Positions 13,901 to 23,690 of a stretch of DNA of 64,000 nucleotides are shown here, one piece after another. Within the stretch, counting starts at the first letter, position 1, and every line of letters begins with the position of its first letter. The stretch is from Toxoplasma gondii ME49 (taxonomy: Eukaryota; Apicomplexa; Conoidasida; Eucoccidiorida; Sarcocystidae). The DNA is taken from positions 992,001 through 1,056,000 of the forward strand of contig NC_031479.1 in NCBI RefSeq assembly GCF_000006565.2. Direction: 5' to 3'. The translations under genes and the position numbers were made by a program. The notes beneath the pieces are model-generated. The model did not search any database. It saw only the letters and a program-made list of their open reading frames with translations, and was not told the DNA's origin.

Positions 13901-14815
13901 TCAGTAACGGCAGCGTCATTGCTGGCTTCGGGCCAAAACCAAAGCGTGCAAGGCCGCAGGTTGTCCGCCTCTTTGAGCCTTAGCTCCTATCAACTCTTGA
14001 AGCGTTTTATCGAAGCTGAATATATTTTATTTCTCACGGTCTTACCCATCACTCGGTTCTCCGTTGATACGTTTACAGCGGATCTGTGGGACGGTGGATA
14101 AGGTGCAAGTCAGGTTTTTGTCCGATATCTTTCGCTGTGTCGCCTACGATCTTGAAGCGATGCGCTTCAAATGAGGACATCTTCTCCTGTAAATGTATTT
14201 CCGGCCCAGTCAGTTTTTTGATGGTATGGATCCAAGAATCGGTGAAGGCCCGGCAAAGTAGGCAGCTCGCTTTTTTCCGTCGGAGTGGTCCTTGCAAACT
14301 GCTCTGCCAGTCAGACGCCTTTCAGAACGTAACTCGTTCATGGCATTTTCAACGCCCTTGACGGCATGTCCTGGCTCATTCAGAAGAACCAGGTGATTTG
14401 AGGACTCAGGAACGCCTATTTTTCAATTGTATGTATCGACTTCCCTCTGCAATTTCACCACTCGCCCCATTTTTGCCACGTCGCTTGGGTCATGCTCGAC
14501 CTGTTCAAGGACCCACGAGTTTCATTCTGTGTTTTGTTGAGTCTGTTTGCACCACGTCAGTCTGTCTTTGTCGCTGTTGCAATTCCGGTGTCGTTTTCTT
14601 AGTGCTTTTCTCCGGTTTGTAACGATTCGCGGAAATCGGTGGAGGCTTGCGGGGTCTTGTACTGTCGGATCTGACGTAGTCCTGCTCGATCAGATCTCCG
14701 ATATCCAGGATACTATCGAATTTCATCACGTCTACCCCTCAACCTGCGTATCACGAAACGACCGTAAGAAATTGGCTTGAACATCGTAGCGGCCATTTGA
14801 AGGCCTATTTTCGCA
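10984..14815. other. Intergenic stretch with no recognised gene
   Basis: About 3.8 kb between the seven-TM gene and the RON1-like gene. Open frames are short and none carries a motif I recognise. The left part probably holds the 3' UTR of the seven-TM gene and the right part the RON1 promoter and leader. Confidence 0.5.
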
Positions 14816-17800
14816 ATGGCGCGTTCGTCGCGAGCTGCCCCGAGCGGGGCGTTCGCTCACGGAGTAGCCAAAGCATCGTTTACGTGGATTTCGGGAATGA
14901 AAACTCCGTTTGGCTGCGTGTTTTTCTTCTGTCTCATTGCTTTATGGGGGTTTTCGGCCGCCCTTCGGACCTCTGACATTGGTGTTGACGCCTTGTCCGT
15001 CTCGTCTCGTGCGGCGGCGAACGGTTCCGAAGGTGGCGTGGCTCAGTCGGAACAAGAGCGTGCTAGCGATGAACAGCGCAACGACTCAGAGGCCCACGAT
15101 TCCGTCGCTTCCTCGGAGTCCTCCGATGCGGAACGGAAAGACGACCCTCCCGACAACAAGAGTACTAGTGAAACTCCGGAAGCAAAGCTGGCGGGACGGG
15201 ATGCATCCAACCCTCCTGCCTCATCGAAGAGCCCGACCCCAAGCCCTGCCCCAACTCCAGCTGTAAGTACAAGCACCACTCCAGCCAAGTCGTCGGCAGA
15301 CACATCAAAGGACCCGAAAAACAAACTGAGTTCGGCGAGGAAAGAGAAACGAATAGGCAAGAAATTCAAAAGGCATGATGAGTTTCTCGCAGATGCTGTT
15401 ATTGACAAGTTGGACAGCATGAGATCTGTGCAAGTTTCCGGTGCCTTGCTCCGGCGGATCTGGAAGGAGCACCAGCGGGTTGGGGACGACATGCGGGATC
15501 TGCTGCGAGAATACATCTTGGCTCTCGAACGGGAGCTGTACACCCAACAGGCGGAAGTTTTCGGGGTGGAGCAACTAAAGATGGACGACGTGATCCACCA
15601 CGAGCACTCCTCGGAGGCGAGGAAGCGCGAGGTGGAGCTGGAGATGCAGGCTCTCGCGGAACAACACAATTTTATGAAGAAGCTCTTCGGTCACATTCAG
15701 GCTAATGTGGAAGCGAAAAACACCAGTGCGCTCGTGAACAGGATCGAAGAACTGGACAAACCAATTGATATCATCGACGCAATCGACAAGAGGTCTGGAT
15801 CGGATGTTCTTCATTGTTTGAAAGTAATCGGCAAAAGCATCAGATACATGCAGGAGTCGGTGAAGAAGTTTTCCCGCGAACTCAAGACGCTGGAGCGGCT
15901 TGATGCCGAACGCCCCTCTGGAGAAGCGGAGCGAATCAGAGAAACCCTCGGATTCGTGATGGATCCTCTGTCCGGACCCCTCAGTTCTATGGACTATGAG
16001 TCACTTTCCTGGATCCCGTCAAAGGGACAAGCTCTCCTCCATGTGGACAAAGCCTACCACGACCGCATGCAACACGACTATGACTCTTTTCTGATGGACA
16101 ACGATGACGCAGATTTCGACCACAGCCACCACTACGATCCATTCGACTATAATGACCCCTTTGACTTCGACGACGAAGACGATGACGATGACGATGTGCC
16201 TCGAAAAAAAAGAACGCACGGACACCCGGAGAAGCAGTTACATTTTAAGAGGAACCAGGGATCTTGGAAGCATGATTTCCGCCTGCCTTGGGAGAAGGAA
16301 GAGGCACACCCCTGGTACAAGGGTTCCAGCAAGCCTTCTCGCGCTCATTCGCACCGTCAGTCCGTGTCCGTCTATGCGTCTCCAACGGAACCCGTGGAGG
16401 ACCACGAGGAAGATTCCTCCATGAACCACGAGGATTCTGCTGTTTTCCCTGGTCTCTTTTTCCTCGAACTAGGCAGCAAACGCACCGTTGGCACAGCAGC
16501 CGACAATACACCATACGCCAAGCAGAAATCGTTTGTGCAGCGGGCTCAACACTCCGTGCAAGACATTCGGGAACACCGGGACGTAGACAGAGAAGACGGA
16601 GTTGAAGGAGAGCAGCCGTTGAGCTTCCTCGAGACCAGAAGCTCGGCAGAGGAGGGCGGAGGCTCTGATGAGATGCGCTCGGAAAGCGAAGGACAAGGAT
16701 CCGCAGCGAATGGAACAGAAGGTGAAAGTGACAAAGCTGAAGAGGCAGGGAAAACGGCAGGAGGGTCTGCAGAGAAAGATAAGGACGCTTCGGAAGCAGA
16801 GGGTGCAGAGGAAGCCTCAAGTGAGAAGACGGATGGGCAAGGGGGAAACGATCAGCCATCGGAGAGTGAAAGCGCCGGCGGAGCAGCGACGCACGGGGAG
16901 AGCTCTACGCCAGAGGAGGGGGAAGGCAGCGAAAAGGCTGAAGAGAAAGGGGGTCACGATAAGCCTGAAGAGAACGACAGCAGTGAAAAGGCTGAAGAGA
17001 AAGGGGGTCATGATAAGCCTGAAGAGAACGACAGCAGCGAAAAGGCTGAAGAGAAAGGGGGTCACGATAAGCCTGAAGAGAACGACAGCAGTGAAAAGGC
17101 TGAAGAGAAAGGGGGTCATGATAAGCCTGAAGAGAACGACAGCAGTGAAAAGGCTGAAGAGAAAGGGGGTCATGATAAGCCTGAAGAGAACGACAGCAGT
17201 GAAAAGGCTGAAGAGAAAGGGGGTCATGATAAGAGTGAAGAGAACGACAGCAGTGAAAAGGCTGAAGAGACAGGTAGTCACGATAAACCTGAAGAGAACG
17301 ACAGCAGTGAAAAGGCAGAAGCAACAAGTCATACCAGGAGCGAGGACCATCCCAGATGCATTGAGATCATGGATCCGCAGGAGTGTGTTAAGACCAAAAA
17401 CTGCTTCCACGACGACGTCTATCGTCAGTGCTTTTTCAACTGTACGGCCATCGTCGAGGCTGACAAATGCAAAGAGCACCAGAATTGCAGATATGAAACA
17501 CTTCTGCCTAAAGACGCCTGCGTCAACCAAGGCAAGTCGTTTTACATCCGGTTTCTGCAGAAACAAATTCCCACCTGCTGCAGCTCCAAGTCAGATGGAT
17601 GCGACACCTGAAACAGTATCAGCAGCCAGGGGCAGCCAAGCTGCTGCAACTTCTCTCAGCTCACACGGCCGCATACTGTTCTCGGCATCTTGCGTGGAAT
17701 ACACTGACTCGTGCCACGGTGCAGCGTTTCACTGTCTGTCCTTCATACGCCGTCACTGCAGTCGCGCAATAGTGTATTGCTCTCGATTGGCATCTGCGTA

Positions 17801-20072
17801 CGAGCCCGCCTCCCCTCTGTACTCGCGAAGGCTTCTGCAAGTTCTCGCGTACAATATTGTAATACTGCAGACGGGAGTTCGAACTCTCACAGCTGATGTG
17901 GTTCAAAGTACAGCAAGGTCACTAGTGGTGTGTGTGTTATTGTATCGATAGGGAGTGCGCGAATCCTGCCTTTGTGACCTTCGTCTGTCGTTCAGGCGTT
18001 TCTGCTGTTGTTTCTGAACAGGCTACCAGTCCGTCTCGCTAACAAAGCAAGCATTCGAAGGCATCATGCGTGGCTGCGAGGAGTTCAGGGACAAGCCGTC
18101 GTGTGATATGATGGAAAAGGCGACACAACGACTCAAAGAGTCGGGGACCCCTGTTATCTATGACTGCCACTGGCTTTCTGAGGGTCCCGAGGTTTCAGGT
18201 GAAGTGCTTAGTGATGGCACACAACCTGGCGACAACGAAGAAAAAGAGGTTGGCAAGGAGGAGGCGGCTCAGACGCAAGGTGGCCGTAGCATCTGCGTGA
18301 ACCGCCTGGAGGCGCCCACAGCTGAGAAACTTCTGTGGGGGACAATCATTGCAGAGAAAGAAAGGAAGCTCCAAGGTAAGTGATCTCTTCACGGTGGTAA
18401 AAGTCCTTTTGCCGGCACGTTGCACAAACATTTTTTGTTCCAGCAAGTGACTCTTTCGTCTACAGAGGTACCATCATTCGTAGAAGTCCACGGATCGTTA
18501 GAACTTTCGCAGTCGAGAGAGACGTCTTTCTTTGTCTGTAGCATGACATATAGTTCGCTGAGAAATTCGACCTCCTGATGTTTGTTGACGTCTTGACTCC
18601 ACATACACGGAGGGTCTGACCTGACGAACCTCGCATCGATGAGGCTCGCATCAACGCACCACCACCCGGGAAGTGCTACTTAGCATCCGTAAGAATCGAA
18701 ACAGAGGGACAGTCCCGCACGAGTTAGGCCAGAGTTACGCTAATCATTCGCTGCACTGTTTCAAGCGTGAAGTTCAGTGGTGTTCTTTTGTGAGCGGCTT
18801 ATTCTGCTGTGTACAGAGCTGCAAATTAGCAGGAACCTCACACCAGACAAAGTCTGTGTTCGGCCTCGCGAACTGGCTAACGCCATGCTCAATCCTGATA
18901 AACCTTTCTACGCACTGGGCGACCAAGTTGAGGCAAGTCATTGTTGTTTTGTATGTGGGTTGGAAACCTACGAGGCCTTACTACAAATAGTATGGTATGC
19001 GGATGTGACGAAACTGGTAGACGCGTTAGTATTAGGATCTACTAAAATTGACAGTTCAGGTCTCACCTTCCGCAGTATATTTTTCTGAAAACGTTTCTTC
19101 TCAGGTTGGGTTGGACGTGCCACTTTTCGTACGACCACATACGGCATCATGCTGACGAATCACGCTTGCTTCCGTGTCATTCGTGGGAAGGAGGGATCTG
19201 GTCCGTTGACTGTATCATTGGAGGAGTCCTTCTTTGCCTTTCTTAGCATTTTATTTTCTGCTGCCGCTTCGGCTTCTCGGGTTTAGACGGTGAAGTGGTT
19301 AAGCGGGAATATAGTATATCAACTCACGCGAGTTTTTTTTATCTGCTGAATGTCCGTGCAGGTGAAATGCCGGCCCGGTGCCTCGTTCATGGGAATAAGT
19401 CGGGTAATCACTTGTCATGAGGAAGGGGTATTCGATCCGCAGGTTGCCTGTATCGCGAAGGGGACACTTTCCAGTCAGCAACAAGCGTTCATGAAGGAGG
19501 TACAAGACTACGCTGATGTCGTAGAGGCAGCACCCGAATTGGCAGCCGCTGGCTTGGAGACAGGCGGAGCCTTGGCTACAGCTAGCACACAAGGTGAGTA
19601 ATATCTACTTCGAGCATTACGATAAGGTCGAGCAAATTCGTCTTACCAGTCTATGCAGTCGTAGCCACTGTAGTTCGCAGTCTGGTGCTTCTGTGTACGG
19701 ATTCTAGCCTGCTTGAGAGAGTAACGACGATCACATAGCATTGGTGTGTCCGTAGGTCCGCTGTGATTTACATTCGTGAATAATTTTCCAGTTGGTGAAT
19801 ATTTCTCCAGTTCACTGAACGGGAACTGGAGGAGAAAAGAATGCACACAGACATCAGCCACACTTTGTGAATGTCAAAACGTGCGCAGATTTCCTTCTGT
19901 GTTTAAAGTTGTGGTATTTCATCTTCAAAGGTTCTCAAAGCTTCTCTTGTCTCGGACCAAAACAAACGATCATTTTGTGACTAGGGGTGTGCTGGCAAAT
20001 TGTTTTGATTCAGGCGTGGCAGTTGCGGCTTTCGCGCTAATCGGAGTTTCAGCAATCGTCAAGACATTCTAG
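14816..20072 (+). CDS. RON1: Rhoptry neck protein RON1-like (apical sushi protein), 5 exons
   Basis: Secreted apical-organelle protein of the RON1/ASP family, defined by a sushi (CCP) domain. Exons: 14816-17531, 18022-18375, 18817-18932, 19362-19593 and 20014-20072, summing to 3477 nt (1158 residues). Residues 33-50 are a hydrophobic signal segment. Charged low-complexity sequence follows, then a helical region (about 170-380), an Asp/His-rich stretch (about 420-470), seven 18-residue acidic repeats (about 704-829) and a Cys-rich region from about residue 849. The sushi domain is split between exons 3 and 4 (Cys in CVRP, VKCRPG, VITC, QVAC; the usual Trp is absent). The last exon adds GVAVAAFALIGVSAIVKTF, a hydrophobic end with almost no tail, as in a GPI-attachment signal. 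Introns 1 and 3 use GC donors (AG|GCAAGT). Read without splicing, exon 1 stops at 17611 and loses the sushi domain. The family assignment rests on architecture; the name is recalled, not searched. Confidence 0.75.
16925..17302 (+). repeat. 54-bp tandem repeat coding an 18-residue acidic unit
   Basis: Seven in-frame copies plus a partial eighth (to about 17318) inside RON1 exon 1. The unit is SSEKAEEKGGHDKPEEND. Copies 1-5 are identical in protein and nearly so in DNA (C/T at the His and Ser codons). Copy 6 has KSEEN for KPEEN and copy 7 has ETGSHD. Decay toward the 3' end suggests recent expansion of the 5' copies. Confidence 0.95.
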
Positions 20073-20927
20073 CTATCTCCAATAGATTATAAGAAGAAAT
20101 TGATTTTTGTCTGCTTCACCGGCACTCTGTCTATACCGCTGTTCAAAGCGAGTCCTTGTTTTTCTGGCGTGTCTCGAGCATTCTCTGACGCTACTTTTTC
20201 AAACCCGCGTCTGCCGACGAACGAAGGCACTGGAGCGTGATTGAGAACTGTAACAGATGACTGTCAGTCAAGTTTTTCCCAAGTTTCTTTCCGTCCTCCC
20301 TGCCTTGTCTATTAGCAGTAAGGGCGCCGGAGATAAGATGATCAGAGTTCCACTTTGGCACAGGCACATTCGGCAGGGCTGCTCTGTGAGCAGTTGTGAG
20401 GTGAAAGTCCCGCGACTCAGTGACTTTTTTCATACACTTAAATCTATCCTGGAAAGACTTTTTGTCAGATGGGTGATTCATCATTCATTTCTCTACGCTG
20501 TTAGGGGCATGTGTTTTACACTGAGCTTGTAAACGGACCGACGAGTACCTTCGCGCACGTAGTACTGTACCTCCAATGCTGTGCTTCCGCAAGTTTTTCA
20601 CATGCCCAAAGTAAACGTTTTAAGCATGGTTTATGGTCCCCAAACACCTGTCGATGAGCCGGATACGCAGTTAGACGGACAATTAGAGTTCGCTGAAGCG
20701 TGTGTCACTGATCCTCACTTCGTCTTTCGCGGTCACGGACGCAGTTTACGGTCCGCAGACTAATAAGGGCAGAAAATTTGAAAAAGTACCCTGTTAGTGG
20801 TCCCCTCATAGTTTCCCGGAAGAATTGGACTACGTGAGGCGGAGGCAGTGCTACTTGCTGAGACTCAGCCTCGACGCAGGTTACTTTCAGTATTCGAGCC
20901 ATACAACTGCTGAGCCCAAGCAACTTC
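20073..20927. other. Tail-to-tail intergenic stretch
   Basis: Between the RON1 stop on the plus strand and the proposed stop of the minus-strand secreted protein gene. It probably contains both 3' UTRs. No gene-like frame is seen. Confidence 0.45.
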
Positions 20928-22391
20928 TCATCCTCCGTGACTTATTTCAAGTCTTAAACGGCGTTGCCTCATTTTGTCAGTTATTAGAATTTCTCCAGCT
21001 AGGCAGGACTGAAGAGATGTGGTAACCACCTTGCACCAGTGTAGGGATCGGAACGAGGGCACTATCGACGTTTTTTGATCACGATGACATAACGTCGATA
21101 AAGTTTCTGGTCACGTCAAGCGGTCACTTTGGCAGCTATATGAGATACGGAAGCAAAACAACGCTGGGTTGGCTTCACTCAATTCGCATCAAAATGTTTG
21201 TGTATCCCGTAGAAATAGGGACAGGCATAAATCATCGTGGCGGCACCAGTCTCATGTGTCTTTCGTTTATGGTAGCGGATTCCACGAATCAAAAAGGCAT
21301 TTCGCACAGAGCTGTACAACACTTTCCAATTACGTCGCAGGAGAGTATCTGAGCGTCTGCTGTGAAGGCTTTCTGTCAGTCTCGACCTCCAGCAGACGAC
21401 TCCGACCATCCCCCTGTAATGCACTCCTGAATCTTAGTGACAGCTCAGGTTTGTCATCCCGGTCAGAGAAGCAAATACGTACCTGACTCGGCTGCGTTCA
21501 TGCAAAGCACTTCAACATATAGACGGTCCGCTTTTGTCCCAGCTTGGGGAACGACACCTGAGGAGCGGCGGGGACTGACCAGCTCACATCGGCTTCGAGA
21601 CCAGCGGACACCAGCAACGGAGCCATGGTAACTAGTGGTAAGAGCGCCTCCAGCACAACTCCTTCTTTGATGCTGTCTAGAATAGAAGCGTAATCGTCAA
21701 CTTCTTCGTGAGGATTCACGTTGCTAGGCTGTTCCTGTAAACTAAGTTTCCGCGTTATGGGGTAGCTAGCCTCTTCAGGCGTGTCCAGTTGGGCCTCCCT
21801 GAAGATGTATGGATTCGACTCAATGTCAGCTGCCTCTACATCCATAGTGCGACGCGGTATGACCTGATGCTCGCGAAACTCCAGTGTTTCGTCATTTCCA
21901 GCGTCTATTGCCGGGAAGTTGAACTGTCCGTTGGACGAGTTGGTGAAAGCCAGAGCACATACGAGTGCAAAAAAGACAATCATCTTCAAATCTACGCTCT
22001 AACGTATTCACTTCACAAACCGGAACTTCACAGGTGCGACAGCCGTGAGTGGCTAAACACGCCTCTAAGAAAACCGCACCCACGGGTGGCTTCCAAGCTT
22101 GCCGTTGTACGTACACTTCTCTTTGATTCCTTCAGTTGTGGATGCCAGGTATGTGTGCCCATAACGAAAAAAACACGGGTTGCGACGAACAAGCCAAACT
22201 TGTTCAGTGGACTTGAACGCAGCCGATATAAATCCAGGTACGCGTATTACGCATTTTGTCGAATTAAACTCCGTGGCTGTTCGACACTCGTCGCTCCAGT
22301 TTTTGAGCCAACTCATTTCAAACTCGGCATCTGCCCCCGCGCCACGGTATACGGATGCTACCAACACAAGCGTGCTCAAAGACATAATCAT
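20928..22391 (-). CDS. Candidate small secreted protein (unrecognised), 3-exon model
   Basis: I do not recognise this protein. The model joins 22242-22391, 21588-21923 and 20928-21008, all phase 0, giving 188 residues. Exon 1 begins MIMSLSTLVLVASVYRG, a good signal peptide, followed by possible N-glycosylation sites (NWS, NST) and two Cys. Exon 2 is acidic and ends in an amphipathic or hydrophobic run (LEALLPLVTMAPLLVSAGLE), then a strong GTGAGC donor. The middle frame also opens upstream at 21989 with a second, independent signal peptide (MKMIVFFALVCALAF). The locus may therefore be two genes or have alternative starts. Size, signal peptide and hydrophobic run are typical of dense-granule-like proteins of coccidia, but no motif proves it. 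The third exon is the weakest part. Confidence 0.4.
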
Positions 22392-22744
22392 TGAGTGCTA
22401 TTGGCTCCGGATTTATCCTGAAAGACGACGCATGCCATGTTTTGTCCAAAACCCGTGAGGAACATTCCTTTTCTACAGGTCTGACTTCACAGAAACCTGT
22501 GCAAAAGACTCGCTCACATCAACTGGTAGGGAGTCCCTGTCCGAGAGAACCCACCACTGAACTTGTGCAGTGCATCCGTACACAATACTTGACGGGTAAG
22601 CCCCCAGTCGAGAGGAATGCAGTGACTCTTCGTTGGCCAGCGCACACCGAAAACCGGTAATGAACATACGGAGTAAGACCACGAACGTTAGTACTCACCC
22701 TGACTCAACGCACTGAAAAGATGCGGTCGCCTCCACGTTATTTC
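22392..22744. other. Short intergenic stretch
   Basis: About 350 bases between the CAP stop codon and the start of the secreted-protein candidate, both on the minus strand. It likely holds the CAP 3' UTR and the downstream gene's promoter. No feature recognised. Confidence 0.45.
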
Positions 22745-23690
22745 TCAGCACGAGTACAGCTCAGACACCCTGGTATGAAGTACGCCATTTTTGATATTGT
22801 GATGGAATTGTTCGGGAATGGGCACTTCTGCCCAGTCACCATCCTCCTCATCTGTCTTCGGGAAATTGAGGTTCATTTCCCCAGACTTGCTGGTTGTAAC
22901 CTCGACATCTTTGCTTTCCTTCGAGACATACAAATCGACACCCGAGCACTTGTCGATCGCAATCGAGTGGCATGTACCCTTGACCTGAAACTTGATTTTA
23001 CGACAATTGACGAACTCCGCACCGGAGATCAGGCTGTTTACGCACAGCCGCAAGTTATCGCAGTTGTCAATGATGACAGAGTTGACCTTTGATTCTATCT
23101 GGATGCCAACTCCTTTACAGTCCCGAATCTGTAGCACAAGTCGAACACATGAGGTCCAACCAGAAGCGGCAAGTAGTGTTCTCTTAGCACGTCTCGACAA
23201 TGGAATGTAATGGTCTAAACCGAATGAAGGAAGTGTGTTACCAACGAAGACGTGCCATTAAGCAACCAGTCTCGTCACTTACTTGGACTTTCTGTTTCAT
23301 TGTAGCTGAATCAATTTTAATGATGTCCTTCTTATCGACAAAATTGCACACGCGCCACGTGTCGCCATGAAGTTCCAGCTGCTCAGCCCCCGTTTTCGCC
23401 ATTGTTCCTGAATCGGTTGCAGTCGACTCACCTAAGAAACTCACAAATAACATAGGTATACCTCACGTGAATCTACGCCCGCACATCGCTGTACACTAGA
23501 TTTTATATGTACAGTGAAGTGCCACAGGGGTGGCACCTGTAGCGGTAACATGTCTTTCCGAAAATCGTTGGGCCCGAGGTTCTTTAAAGAGTACCACTGG
23601 GGGTAGCATACCTGCCTTGGGAATTTTTATTTTCGTTTGCTCTTTGTTACCATGAACAAACTGGAGACACGTGCACGACGACAGAACCAT
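22745..23690 (-). CDS. CAP: Cyclase-associated protein, minimal C-CAP form, 3 exons
   Basis: Actin-monomer-binding protein that promotes nucleotide exchange on G-actin; cytosolic, with a longer isoform at the parasite apex in T. gondii. Exons: 23612-23690, 23283-23431 and 22745-23128 (612 nt, 203 residues). Exon 1 starts MVLSSCTC, putting Cys at positions 6 and 8, the palmitoylated residues I recall for T. gondii. A second start falls at Met37 (MAKTGAEQ, in exon 2), giving the 167-residue short isoform. Exons 2-3 are a C-CAP/CARP beta-helix: repeated short strands such as VQIRDCKGVGIQI, VNSVIIDNCDNL, HSIAIDKCSGVDLY, then the conserved VPIPEQF near the end. The N-terminal helical and WH2 regions of animal and fungal CAPs are absent, as in other apicomplexans. 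Junctions use CAG|GTATGC and CAA|GTAAGT donors. Confidence 0.95.

Noticed and set aside
16817..17566. Long antisense and alternate-frame ORFs over the RON1 repeat (249 codons minus, 427 codons plus frame)
   Set aside because: The 54-bp unit is a multiple of three, so any stop-free frame of the unit is repeated. These frames lack signal peptides or domains, while the main frame has a signal peptide and continues into the sushi exons.
17865..17905. tRNA T-arm-like sequence (GAGTTCGAACTC)
   Set aside because: There is no matching acceptor stem, anticodon arm or D arm at the right distances, and it falls inside an intron of the RON1-like gene.
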